From: Calendula officinalis
Lineage: Eukaryota; Streptophyta; Magnoliopsida; Asterales; Asteraceae
Assembly: GCA_963853835.1 (NCBI GenBank)
Contig: OY970823.1
Location: 60,397,845 to 60,461,844, forward strand
Length of the DNA: 64,000 bases
Direction: 5' to 3'
Each line of letters begins with the position of its first letter. Positions within the stretch are counted from its first letter, which is position 1. This document shows positions 12,101-23,863 of this stretch, piece by piece. The translations under genes and the position numbers were made by a program. The notes below the pieces were generated by a model. The model was given only the letters and a program-made list of their open reading frames with translations. It was not told the DNA's origin and did not search any database.

Positions 12101-13387
12101 TTGACTTGTTGGGGACCACTTACAGGGTTTTGCTGTAAAGTGTTCATACTGCTGGTCTGACCTTGGTCAATGTTGGAATTTTGTTGCATTGAGTTCATCA
12201 TGTTTTGTTGACCACTTTGACCTCCTGACATAGTAGGAACAGAATTCTGCTGCAAATTTGACATATTACTCTGTTGCATAGAGTTTTGTAAATTCATCTG
12301 ATTTTCATGTGGTTGTTGTGATTGTTGCATATGTTGTTGCGGTTGTTGTTGTTGGGGTGTTGGTTTTCGCCTATTTGAGTTGATTACATTAACAATTTGC
12401 TTCTCATAAGTGCTCAATTTGTCTTTATAATTAGCCAATATTCCATGTTTTGGGATTTGTAAGAATTGCATGAAACGTTCCAACATATTTTTAAATACTT
12501 TCAGCTTCTCAAGCTGCTCGTTTTTAGGTTGTTGAGGAAGAGAATCGTGCTGGACAACAAAATTTTTAATTTTGATTTTACTTTTTCAATTTTGATATAA
12601 GCAATGTAAGTAACTAACTTACCTGCTGCAACTTGCCAAGAATTTTTGAGTGCATATCATTCAAATCCAGTAGATACAGATCCTTCATAGCTTTTATCTG
12701 TAATCATAAGGTAAATTTTATATAATATTAAATACTTTAAAAAGATAACTAACTACCTTTTGATACACTTCCTCTTGCCAATCTCCACCATTTGGATTGC
12801 CAGTTTGAGCTGTCGAATCTAATGATGCTGCTACAAAAGAGTAGCTAATTAAAAATCTACCAAATTAATGTTGTCATGAAATAAAGTTAATATTTTTTAA
12901 AAAAATGTAAAAAAATATAATAAGAGACTTACTTGATGAAGCTTCTGGCATAGCTCTCTGTTGTTGAAATAGCTTCTGTTGATCGATTACATTTTGCTGT
13001 TGAAATCCACCTGTTGTTGGAAGCCTTTGTTGCAACAGATTTGGTTGTTGTTGTTGTTGCTGCAACTGTCCAGATTGTGATTGTATATGTGACATTACCT
13101 GTTGTGGTTGGGATTGTGTTGGCAACAAAGTTGTGGAATTTTGTTGATTCTGTTGTTGAATTGGCATCTTAGATTGTAGCATGTGTTGTACTGCATGTTG
13201 ATTGGTTTGCATGCTTGAGTTGCCAGATTGAGTTCCAATCATTTGTTGTTGTTGACCAGATGCATTACTTTGAGATCCCAAATGTTGTTGTTGTTGCATG
13301 TTTGAAAGATTGGTATGCTGATTAATCATATGTTGTTGCGGTTGTTGTTGTACATTTGAAAGCTTATTTTGCTGACCGATTAATCTC

Positions 13388-13436
<49 letters not shown>

Positions 13437-14840
13437 GCATATCAGAGTAGTTATTTTGTTGCATGTTTGAAGTATTTGTCTGTAGTTGTCCCAATTGGCT
13501 TGATTGTGTTGCTTGTACTTGCTGCGGTGTTTGTACTTGCTGCTGTCTTTGTTGTCTTAGAACTGACTGCTGATGGTTCATCAACGGTTGTGAAGATTGT
13601 GGTACAGCTGGCTGCTGATTTTGTACACCTGTAGAGAGAGAAGATGTTTGCATCATTGTTGGTTGCATACCGGTTTGTTGAGACGATTGCATATGATTCG
13701 GTTGCAACAAATTATGTTGTTGCTGTTGTTGTTGTTGCTGCTGAAACTGTGATTGCATTGCAGGTGTGATATTGTTCTGTTGTAGCTTTTGTTTTGCAAG
13801 TTGATGTAACTGCTGTTGATAAAGAAATTGTGAGTTTTGAGTCTGTTGTTGTTGTTGCTGTTGTTGTTGTTGTTGTTGTGGTGCAAGTTGTTGTCTTCCA
13901 GGTATCTGCCTTTGATTAGCAAAATTAGTGGGTCCCATTGTGTTTCCTACAGAAGTTTGTTGAATACTCTGCAAGTTTGAACTTTGGGGTCCCACATTTG
14001 CTATTGTGGATTGCGGTAAGCCACTGCCAGGTGGCAGTGCAGATGATAAACTAGAAGAGCCTTGAATTCCAGTTGAATTAATGTTATTTTGCATGTTTTG
14101 TGTCATCATTTGTTGTTGTCCTGATTGAGTAAGATTAGAGGACATTGGAATGGCTCCTTGAGTGTTGACTTGTGACATGATTTGAGAGCCTATTTATTCG
14201 GAAAAAAATTAGTAAAAAAACAAAATAATTGAAAATAATATTATTATTTTTAAAATTTGTGTTTAAGAAAATGATTTAATGAAATACCTGGATCAGAGGG
14301 GTTTATAACATTAGCAGCAGAGTTGGACTGTAAAGCATCTGGCATGGGATTTTGTGATCTAGTTTCCATAGTCAGCATTTTTAAGGATATCTTACGCAAA
14401 TAATCAGACTGCAAACCAATTTAATTAAAGGATTTTCAGGTTTATTAAGTCAAAAATCTTAACGAATATATTTATATAATATAAGGAGACAAAAACCTGG
14501 CTTGTTGCAGCAGTATAAATCTTTTCTTCAAACCTGACAGCAATTTTCTTAAGTTCCTGTAACCCTTCATGCCCAGAGAATGGAAGATGTCTCTTCAAAG
14601 TATCCATTCTATGCAATAGCAACATGTGTCAGTCAGGTATATAACAGATATTCATGGTAGAAAAAATATATAAATCATTTTACAAATCAAATTTTAAGAA
14701 AATGATATAAATACATACATTTTGTTTACAATCCTTTGTCGCGAATCTGCTTGCAACTGAGCCCTCCAATCACCAGACTCCATGGATGAGTCACCAACAG
14801 GGCCAGTTCCACCCTGAGTAGGCCTCCAATTTGTATCCAT
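9199..14840 (-). CDS. MED15A: Mediator of RNA polymerase II transcription subunit 15a
   Basis: Tail subunit of the nuclear Mediator complex; its KIX domain binds transcriptional activators. Twelve coding exons, in transcript order: 14840-14719, 14608-14497, 14408-14288, 14189-12933, 12830-12757, 12697-12623, 12549-11718, 11389-10986, 10464-10126, 10053-9862, 9766-9678, 9406-9199; all phases agree, 1274 aa (about 1335 in Arabidopsis as I recall). Residues ~20-105 are the KIX domain (DWRAQLQADSRQRIVNKI, MDTLKRHLPFSGHEGLQELK, SDYLRKISLKML). Residues ~130-535 and ~640-860 are Gln-rich. Residues ~548-660 (DWQEEVYQKIKAMKDLYL..) and ~1000-1274 (DIGSVVSMIDRIAGSAPG, then EYAQQTGGGTFSSKYGTWDN) are the conserved middle and C-terminal parts. 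The start is the first ATG of the conserved MDTNWRP sequence. Introns carry MITEs. The 5' leader and the first three exons are copied four more times at 20-27 kb. Confidence 0.95.
10525..10965. mobile_element. 441-bp inverted-repeat MITE in MED15A intron 8
   Basis: The ends are long inverted repeats beginning GGGATAATTGCTTTTATAT, and the 9-bp direct repeat TTTAAAATT flanks both sides (10516-10524 and 10966-10974). This suggests a MULE-derived MITE. No coding capacity; it lies wholly inside the intron between exons 8 and 9. Confidence 0.85.
11496..11716. mobile_element. ~220-bp MITE abutting the MED15A exon 7 splice donor
   Basis: The ends are inverted: GTAAATTACATAAATCGTCC on the left and its counterpart TATTTACATAAATCGTCC (read on minus) on the right. 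The right end lies within a few bases of the exon 7 boundary at 11718, so the first bases of intron 7 (GTACTATTTACATAAATCG on minus) are largely element terminus. Precise limits are uncertain by a few bases. Confidence 0.7.
13387..13437 (-). repeat. Polyglutamine CAA microsatellite in MED15A exon 4
   Basis: Seventeen consecutive Gln codons, sixteen CAA and one CAG, inside the Gln-rich region. Shorter CAA/CAG runs occur at about 11925-11950, 13719-13742 and 13844-13880. Such tracts are prone to length change. Confidence 0.9.
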
Positions 14841-15049
14841 TTCCTATTTCATATTTCATTTAAATCCCATTATAACAGTCAAAGTGAATTAAATATAACA
14901 TAAGTTCATATGTAGAATAAACATGACAAAAAGAATGTGATCAGCAAGTAGTTTGATGGATTACTTCAGATGAGTATATGATGCTTAGTTTTAATTTTCA
15001 AAATATCAAGCTCAATAACAACCATTTACTTCCAAATTCCCATGATTTC

Positions 15050-15600
15050 TACACTTTCAACTTCTAAACTTAAGCTCATAAGCATAAGCCTTTTCAAATA
15101 AGTATTCCCAAACACCCCCTGAATAAACTAGATTTGATATTCAATAACTGCAACAATACGTATTCTCACAAAAAAACGTACTACCATAACAAACCCTATA
15201 AATCAGTACTTCTATCAATGTCTACTTCAAAAGCTCCAGTTTGATTGTATAAAAACTAGGTCAGGGATGAACGAGCGTACATACCACACAGATGCCTAAC
15301 TCTACGAGTTAGGGTTTTGGTCTTCGGAGCAGACACGCAATTGAACGTAGCAGTTGTTCCCCTTTCTATCTGAAATAAAAACACGACTAACTATTCAGAA
15401 GTAATTGATCGAGTGCAAAATATTGAACAAGTTTGCGTGTGATCGAGTGCTAGGAATAATCAACTAGCATTAGGTTACCGTCAGATAGTCTCCGGCGACG
15501 GAGATTGAAAATTGGCCGCTACTTGTAATCGACAGTGAAGATCGGTGGTAGAAGATTGGATTTTGGTATACACCGCTTGCAGACTTAGAATTCAGATGAA
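15050..15600 (-). promoter_or_regulatory. MED15A 5' leader and presumed promoter-proximal region
   Basis: Upstream of the MED15A ATG, about 15286-15365 (including CGAGTTAGGGTTTTGGTC and GCAATTGAACGTAGCAG on plus) and its flanks are repeated near 21420-21840 and 27080-27330, each upstream of a KIX exon-1 copy. Selective copying with the gene start suggests 5'UTR plus promoter. A transcription start was not located. Confidence 0.5.
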
Positions 15601-17233
15601 CAATTTTTGAGTCAATTACAAATATGGTCTGTCTCTAACTCTCTATATACGATGAAAATATGTGGGTATACGTATTATTTATAGTATGGTTTGCGGACGA
15701 TGGTTGTAAATTCATTTATCGTTCCTATTTTTAGTAAATTTATGATACAAAGAAGTATAAATCTTGCCCTTTAACTATTAGTAGTTTTATGAGGTTTTGT
15801 CCATCAAGATTCTTTAATGGTTTTCTAATTGGTTATTTATACCGTATCTATCTCTGTTGTTTTAATATAATAAATGTTTCTGTTAGTGATATTTATTAAT
15901 TGGTGCCCGCGCTTTGTGGCGGGGTGAAAATATACACATTATATTTATAGATTAACATTCTTATAGTCAATACGAAAGTTTGACACAAAAGCATCTTCTT
16001 ATACACATACATGATACAAAATTTTAAAACAGAAACACCGTTCGTACAACAAAACAAAAAATTAATAATATACACATCATATTTTACATCATATCTTGCC
16101 ACTTTAATATATAGCATCTCCCTACAAAAATCATATAGTTTAGCCTTCTATCTAAATGAGAATTAACAATATATTAAAGCGCACTACTATTATAGAAATA
16201 AACTCACATTTTGACCAATTAATATGAAGCAACATTCACCTCTTTTCCCATATGAGATCCATTTTCTAATCACCCTTATCTCGAGTGGTTCCTCGCCATC
16301 TTCGGGTTTCAGATTCGCTATAGTTGATGCCATGCTATGGTTTCTAAGACATGTGATTAAAAAGACATATAATAAGTTAGTTTTTGTGTTTTAAAGACTA
16401 AAGGTGCATTTTGTTATTTACATTGAAAGACATGTTATAAGCTATAAAAGGATTTGGTAATATTTATCTAATATTTTTACTTAATAATTTAGTGTGTTCT
16501 TTAAACAATGGTAAATCAAGATTTCTTTCTTGGTTTTTTTTTACCTAAGTGGCTGAGTTGCAATTGCCAAAATGCTGGTAGCACAAAAGGTAAACCTGAC
16601 CCGAATCCGATTTATGATAGTCGAGTCGGATGTATTCAGATCTTATATTCATATCAATTTTTAACCAATTAGACCCGATGAAACACCATAAGTCCTATAC
16701 ATGAATCCAAATTTGAATTTTCTGAATTTATATTTTAGCTATTATGCCATTCTGTTTATTTTTTTGAATAATTTTTTTTTCCTATGATTAAATGGTGAAA
16801 GTGCCAAATCTGACCTAAAGGGAAGTTGACCAAAGTTGAATGTGCAAGATTAAATACTGAAGTAATAGAATGCTGGAGATTGCTTTTGTTATTACAGATG
16901 GGAAGTTGACTAAATCTCTAGATGTAAGCTAGATGTTGATTCTTGGTGGTTTTTATAATGGTAATATTGTTACTTTATTGTTATTAAACCTAATTATGTT
17001 TGCGCTCATCAATTTGGGATTTTTGGTTACCTTTCTTGAGAATTTCCCATTCACCAATTCATGTTCCATTGACTTTTTTCTAATTTGCAGGCATGTTATT
17101 TTTACCTTAGATATTGAAAATAGTTTTATTTATTAACTTTTGATTATTATTTTAGGGCCTGAATTGGTGATACATCAAACAAAAGAATATCTTCACAAAA
17201 TGGGAAAATGGTGTCAAGAACATCATGCTGCAA
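15601..17233. other. Intergenic spacer with an exon-like scrap
   Basis: Mostly AT-rich. About 15902-15925 has a GC-rich hairpin (CCCGC..GCGGG) of the type seen at Helitron 3' ends, without a proven partner. About 16590-16690 has GACCCG-type degenerate repeat sequence. At 17155-17233, after a TTTTAG, an open stretch reads GPELVIHQTKEYLHKMGKW then CQEHHAARG before the next element interrupts it; it looks like a gene exon remnant but I do not recognise the source. Confidence 0.35.
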
Positions 17234-18599
17234 GGGGTAAATTACAGTTTTTGTCCCTGATCTATACCCAATTCGGGGTTTTGTGTCTAAACTTTTTTCT
17301 TCCGTTTTTTTGTCCTTTAAGTTTTTAAAATTCCGCATTTTTGTCCTTCCGTCAATTTTTGGCCGTTAACTGACGATTTTTTTTGTCTATTTACCCAAAT
17401 TACCCTTGCATCATCTTCCTCATCGTATTTTTCATCATCAAGAACATCCAACTCATTCCTTCCTGTGATCTTCATCAACAACACCACAAAATCGAAACCC
17501 AAAATTAAAACCCACAAAATCCATACAAATCCCTCATATCCGCTTAATTCCTACACACATGTCTGAGTTCTTCCCAAAAACAAGAAATCAAAATTGTACT
17601 TTTAATTTGAATATGCTTGCATTCAAAACAAGAACACCCAAAATCACAAATCCAGATTTGTGGTCAAATTAATTCACGTGTTTGCTTTATTTGATGAACA
17701 TTAAAAGATAAATCCATTTCATAGCTCTCCATTTCTGCAGGTATGAACAACCGTCATTTCTCCGGCCACCACCGATAGTCTTCTCCGGCATAAACAACCG
17801 TCATCTCCGGTCACCATCGAATATCGATCTCCGACCTTCACCTTCGTTTGTTCTTCATATTAAAGTTTTGATTGAGGTCTGTTCATCTTCCCCCTTTTGT
17901 CGATTATTGTAAGGGTTTGCAGATCTAAGATTCTTCGTTTTCTCGATTATTCTTATTTTTTCGATTGTTATAAAGTTTTGAAGCAGCGAACACCCAAAAT
18001 CAAAATCAAAACGGAATCAAAATTGGCGACCGGAATATCGATCTCCGACCTTCAAGCAGCAGCCGGGATACCGGAATCAAAATCAAAGAAGAAACGCAAA
18101 TGGTTTTACCATAATCCTCGGCACCGGAGATTTGTTTTCACCTATCTTGTGTTCACTATCAATATTTTACCATAATCCTCAACGCTGAGTGTACACATTT
18201 TCAGATCCAAATCGATTTGGTTATGAAGCTTGTGACGATGATTTTTTGAATTGGGTTTTTTTTCTTGTCTTTTTACAAAATTGGGAATCTAAATTGGGTT
18301 TTTAGCACAGATTTATTTGATATATTTGGTTTTGCACGTTTTGATTTTGGCTTTGTTCATATTTATGTTTTTGATTTCGGATGAAGAGTTCTTGGTGATG
18401 AAGAAGATGAAGAATGGTGAAAAGGAACAAAATGCCCTCACATGCCTTGCATTTTTCGTCAGTTAACGGCCAAAAATTGACGGAAGGACAAAAATGCGGA
18501 ATTTTAAAAACTTAGAGGACAAAAAAACGGAAGAAAAAAGTTTAGGGACAAAAACCCCGAATCGAGTATAGGTCAGGGACAAAAACTATAATTTACCCC
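17234..18599. mobile_element. MULE-like element with ~150-bp terminal inverted repeats
   Basis: Left end GGGGTAAATTACAGTTTTTG and right end (read on minus) GGGGTAAATTATAGTTTTTG form long inverted repeats, including TCCGTCAATTTTTGGCCGTT and its mirror. No clear target-site duplication was found, so it may be old. The interior (about 17540-18440) has no transposase; short repeats such as ATCGATCTCCGACCTTCA at about 17822 and 18032 suggest internal duplication. Confidence 0.7.
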
Positions 18600-20252
18600 A
18601 ACTATAAATAAGTGTAAAGAATCTACGGCTATTTTAATATAACCTTCCTTTGTTCTTCAATATACAGATCCAACAACCACCACATTTCAAATATTTATTT
18701 AAGCGAAGTTTTTTTTGTGGTTCTAAATTAACTTTAAGGCTTCTAACGGTTACTTATATACACTAAAACCAAACTAAAAGTCAACTGCAATAATGATTTC
18801 CATCAACCAAATGATACACTACATGACTACAATAAGATCACAACTCATTAAGATTTTTACTTATGGTTATTTTCACTAAATTATTAGGAATGAGCTCCTA
18901 TCAACAAATGTATACTCTCAACAAATATAGCTTGCAACAATATAGCCATATAGGTAAGAACTTTACATCAATTGATGAAAACTTTAGTGAAAAACTTATA
19001 AAACCATGTAAGATTGATCAAGAAGTAAAAAAAAAAAGGGAAAAGTACTATGATGAGCTACCATTATTTATTATAAGTTATAATTGGGTGGTGTTTTACC
19101 TGAATTTGACAATTGATCTAGGCAATAATTTTGGCTCTCGATCTGTTGATGGGGTGTGAAAAGTGTGGAGCATATTGATTTATGAGTTGATATATAAAGG
19201 GCAAATGACAAAGGGTTGAATCTTCAAAGAAATCTTCCAAAATTTGATCTTCATGATGGGGGATGGTTGGTCGTACGAAAGGTTTGAATTTGGTTAACTT
19301 GTTTGATAAAAAAAACACAAAGGTATGACATGAGTTGCAGAAAGGTATGGGTTTTTTTAAGTAGTTGCAGGCAAATGGAAATAGGAGTTTTTCTTTAATA
19401 AGAGTAAATATCTTCAATATATTAATATTATTTCTTTTCCCTAAAAATAATTTATTTCTTTCCCATTGTAAACTGGTTATATATTAGCTCGATCAATTGG
19501 AAAAAAAAAGGAACATCCCTATTCATCTACAGTAGATGAATAGGGTTTGCCTTTGGCAAATGTTAGTTATAGAATTTAGATTCATGTGTGTTTATAGAAA
19601 ATCGAAAAAGCAATTTTACCCATTTAAACCAATATAATTTAAATACCAACAAGTATGCAATCTCGTCACTTCAGTAGAAATCCACACTTCTAGTGTTGTC
19701 AACGGAAACTTCACTTCTTCGGTTTGTGTCATTTTAATGACACCAATTACACCACTTCTTTGGTTGACGTGACTTTAATGATCTAATATATAATCAATCG
19801 TCATAATAGCATGTGTTATTTATTGTTGCTAGATATTTTATTTCACCATTGCATTTTTTTTGTTTTGTACTAATATGTTATGAAATCAAATTGTATGGTT
19901 TAATTTCTCCTTGATTCAGTCTCATCTTCAAACCATGTTTTAGCCAATGAGCACAACCACAGGAAAGTAGGAAACCACCTTGTTTTGGTTGTCCATGGTT
20001 AAGTATGTGTCTGGTTTTGTTCGTTTTGTTTCAGATGATTAATTATTTGATAAATAATAATGTATATCCAATTAGGGGCGATTTTAGGCGAGACAAGACA
20101 GGTATCGGAACCTATCTTGGTTTCAAATATTTTTAGTCGTAAACAAAACGTATAAATTAACTTTAGATTATAGTTTAATTTTTTTAAACTATCTATAGTA
20201 TACTTTTTACACACTTGATAATCTTTTTTACACACCAGTATCGTATGTTGTT
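18600..20252. other. Intergenic, no gene seen
   Basis: AT-rich spacer; small open frames at 18863-19159 and 19118-19417 overlap on opposite strands, have no recognisable motifs and are not called. Confidence 0.5.
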
Positions 20253-20430
20253 AATACAATGAGAGACAAAATCGTTTAGTTTACTACAGTAATGATAATC
20301 AAATATCAAACCAAACTGCACGGTCAATTTCACTGCTTTTGGGCACTTGCTACACAAAGTTGGCTGATGTGTGAAATCTACAAAAGAACTAAAAAAATGC
20401 ATGCATCAATAAAAAATAAACACATTTGAC
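20253..20430. repeat. Direct repeat copy 1 (partner at 22457-22625)
   Basis: Sequence from ACAATGAGAGACAAAATCGT through GGGCACTTGCTACACAAAGT to the GCATGCATCAA region is repeated with moderate divergence at 22457-22625. The two copies bracket MED15 copy A, so they probably record the segmental duplication that produced it. Confidence 0.6.
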
Positions 20431-20465
20431 AATAACTTCAATAAAAAATGCATACACAAAGTTGG

Positions 20466-21157
20466 CTGATGTGGCATCATTTCCATATTCAGCATCCTCA
20501 ACGATAACTTCCTTAAATAATCATTCTGCAAACAAAGTAAATGAACAAGATTCAGATCCCAGAGTACTTCACAACACATGAAAAACATGCAACTTTAATT
20601 GGGTAAAACAAAAAAAAAAGGAATTTGGTCAAATTGGTCAAACAAGTCGGAGGTCGCACAGAGTGTTTTTTTTTTAACGCAAACAACCTACTGAGTTGCA
20701 TTAGTCAAATATATCTTTTATAACCATATTTAATACATAACAAATTTTTTAAAATATATAAAAATTGTAAATCCAGCGCGTTGCCACCTGTCAAATTCAT
20801 ATTTATATGATATAAATATACATTATTACACAAACACAAAATGAACCTGGCTTGTTGCAGCAGTAAAAACGTTATCTTCAAACCTCTCAGCAATACACTT
20901 GAGTTCTTGTAATCCCTAATGACCATAGTATGGAAGATGTCTCTTCAACGTATCCATTCTATACAATATCAAAATGAATGAGTCAAAAATGTTGGTATAT
21001 ACGTAAGATATTTATGATAGAATAATAAAAAATCATCTTAGAAATAAAAATTTTAAGAAAATGATATAAATACATACATTTTGTTTACAATCCTTTGTCG
21101 TGAATCTGCTTGCAGCTGAGCCCTCCAATCACCAGACTCCATGGATGAGCCACCAGA
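20466..21157 (-). pseudogene. MED15 KIX-exon copy A (nonsense-mutated)
   Basis: Three exon-like blocks match MED15A exons 1-3: about 21157-21078 (SSMESGDWRAQLQADSRQR), 20958-20847 and 20525-20466 (NDYLRKLSLRMLNMEMM). The middle block reads MDTLKRHLPYYGH, then TAG at 20918-20916, where MED15A has a Glu codon, before GLQELKCIAERFEDNVF. There is no MED15 start codon next to exon 1. A leader copy lies upstream at 21420-21840. Best read as a decayed partial duplicate; it shares CIAERFEDNVF and PYYG with copy B. Confidence 0.85.
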
Positions 21158-21419
21158 CCTTGTAATATTTATATATCTGCCACATATGTATTATTTTCAA
21201 AATATCAAACTGAATAACAACCATTTAGTTCCAAATTCCCATGATTTCTACAATTTCAACTTCTAAACTTACTCACTCCCAAGCTTCTTATGTTTCCAAC
21301 TTCAAAATTGATATAGATTGTAACTGGTCCAGGAAAAGCACTGCTATGTTATAAATAGTAAAATATATAATTTTGGTATAAATTTTTAAAAAAATGTATA
21401 TCAATTTTGCAGTTGAATA

Positions 21420-21840
21420 AACTACTAGACTCGATATTCAATAACAACTGCAACAATACTTATTCTCACAAGTCGCAAAAATCCCTACTACCAAAAGAAA
21501 CCCTAGAAATCAGTAGTTCTATCATTGTCTACTTCTAAAGCTCTAATTTGATTGTATAAAAACGAGATCAGGAATGAAGTAGCGTACATACCACACAGAT
21601 GCCTAACTCTATGAGTTTGGTTTTGGTCGCAGGATCACACCAAGCAATTGAACGTAGCAGTTGTTCGTTCCCCTTTCTATCTGAAAATCGAAAACCACGA
21701 CGAACTATTCAGAAGTAATTGATCGAATGCAAAATATTGAACAAGTTCGCGTGTGATCGAGTGCTAGGAATAATCAACTAGCATTAGGTAGTACAAGATT
21801 GGATTTTGGGATAAAAATGTGTACACCATTTGACTTGACT
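21420..21840 (-). repeat. Copy of the MED15A leader upstream of pseudogene A
   Basis: Matches about 15120-15560 upstream of MED15A, for example CATACCACACAGATGCCTAA, then GCAATTGAACGTAGCAGTTG and GTGCTAGGAATAATCAACTA. It has small indels and loses similarity past about 21840. The genuine gene's 5' flank was evidently copied together with the KIX exons. Confidence 0.8.
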
Positions 21841-22456
21841 TAGGTGCGGCTTGTTTTTATAGAGCCATTGTAGCTTATGATATGATTTGTTGACTATGGT
21901 TGTGAATTTAATTGTATTGAAGGTTTTGTCCATGAAGATTTTTTAACAGTTTGAAATTGATTATTTATATCGTATTCATCTTTTTTTTTTTTCTACATCA
22001 TATAGATCTCGTTTTAAGGATATTTTTTTATTTTTAATTATAATTATAATTGATGTGTTTATAGAAAACTGAAAAACCAATTCGACGAGTTTCATCTTGA
22101 AAACTTTGTATATCGACCACTAAGACCGACTTCTGAAATAGAAGATAATGGAAATATCCCACTTAAAACACACACTAGCAGGTATATTGCAATCCTAACT
22201 TAAAACACGCCATTCACTATTTACAATAATTCGGTTTGAAATACATACTTATTATTATTTGAATAAGTTTTTGAATAGCTTTTTACCATTGAAAAAAGAA
22301 AGTTTTTTGTTACTATTTGAATAAGCACTTAATATTCTCTAACCTCTTAATAATGATTGGATAGGCACTTTATGCCTTTATGGATAAAAAAAAGCTTTTG
22401 GAAAGAATTACCACCGGAGAGAATGACTTTTATAAATGAATTACCATTGGGGATGC

Positions 22457-22625
22457 TCTAATACAATGGGAGACAAAATCATTTATTTTATTACAGTAAT
22501 GATAATCAAACCAAACTATACAGTCATATCCACTGCTTCTGGGCACTTGCTTCAGAAAGTCGGCTTTGGTGTGAAATCTACAAAACAACTAAAAAATGCA
22601 TGCATCAACAAAAATAAACACAGAA
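22457..22625. repeat. Direct repeat copy 2 (partner at 20253-20430)
   Basis: See the partner: shares GGGCACTTGCT, GTGTGAAATCTACAAAA and AAATGCATGCATCAA with it in the same order. No coding assignment could be made for either copy. Confidence 0.6.
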
Positions 22626-22979
22626 ACATTACTCTATATATACAATTCCCATTCAATGGGTACTATTCATTACACCTCTAACGGAACGGCCTTGAAATAA
22701 CGGAGGGAGCAAAACTGTGTTGAAATTTTTGCTTTTTCGTGGGCACGTGATCATAGAGAGATGAAAGAAGGAAAATCAAATTTAAATTATGTTTCTGATA
22801 ATATATTTCTTTCTTCTTTTACATAAATATCCCTTATAATAGGGGTGTTTTTGGTAAGTATACATATAAATTTCAATTTTCACCCCTATGTTCTTATTAT
22901 TTCGAAAAATTTATAGCTATTAAGTATAAATTAACATTTAATCATATGAAATGATATAATTTAAAATAAGTGATATATT

Positions 22980-23266
22980 TTTATTTTTGGGATGATTCAA
23001 AATAAGTGACATACTTTAAAAAATTACTCTATTTGACAAAAAATAGTGGGACACACACCCACTAACGATCTACTTTAACAAAGTGAAATGACTCATCTAC
23101 TCTTACTTTTTACTTTTAAACATAATTAACCCCACTTTATTAAAAAGTATGGAACTCATTCCCCACTAACCATCCAATTAATATAATTAATCATTATTAT
23201 AATCATTTGCCTAAAAAACCGTGATACTCCAAATGTGTCACTTATTTTGAATCGGATGAAGTATTT
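22980..23266. mobile_element. Stowaway-like MITE
   Basis: ATTCAAAATAAGTGACATAC at about 22992 is mirrored by GTGTCACTTATTTTGAATCGG at about 23236, the typical terminus of plant Stowaway/Tc1-type MITEs; the exact ends are approximate. A further CGGAGGGAGCA at 22701 is another MITE-like terminus. About 23604-23635 (TAGATACCGCGGCAACGCAC) resembles a Helitron 3' hairpin read in reverse. Confidence 0.6.
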
Positions 23267-23863
23267 CTTTTCTATAATGTAACTATATCTTGACGTAAAA
23301 GCTTTGGTGATAAAACTATACGCAAATTTCATATATATTTTAGTCAATTTCTAAAAATTACCTAATGGTTCATGTACATTAATTTTTATAAGCGTACTAA
23401 ACCTCTTAATATATATAAGATATATTCATGTATGACACTTTCTTATTTTTATGTTATCTGTTTTTTTTTACAAAGATTAATTGCGAATAAAAGGTTTCTT
23501 TTAGCTAATGGTATTACTAATTTATTGTTATTACGGTTACAATTCGGATAAATCAAAACCAATTTAGATAAGAATTTCAGTTCATTTAAAAAATATGTAT
23601 AATTAGATACCGCGGCAACGCACGGCATTTTATACTCGTTGAATACACATTAGCCGACTTTTAACTCATTTGATCCGTTTCATTCTTAGCTAATTTTTAT
23701 ATCTTAACCATTTGACAAATTTCCATATACCAAAACTGTCATCCCCACTTACACGCTGCTTATGTTACAAGAACACTTTTAGAGTTTGAGCTTATTTGTA
23801 CGATATAAAAACTAACAAAGAATTATATAATAAATTAATAATGGGTTCTAAAATACCTGAATT

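Noticed and set aside
13356..13634. Plus-strand ORF with a long Val run (and the similar 11895-12104)
   Set aside because: Antisense of the MED15A CAA repeats; the minus-strand gene is clear.
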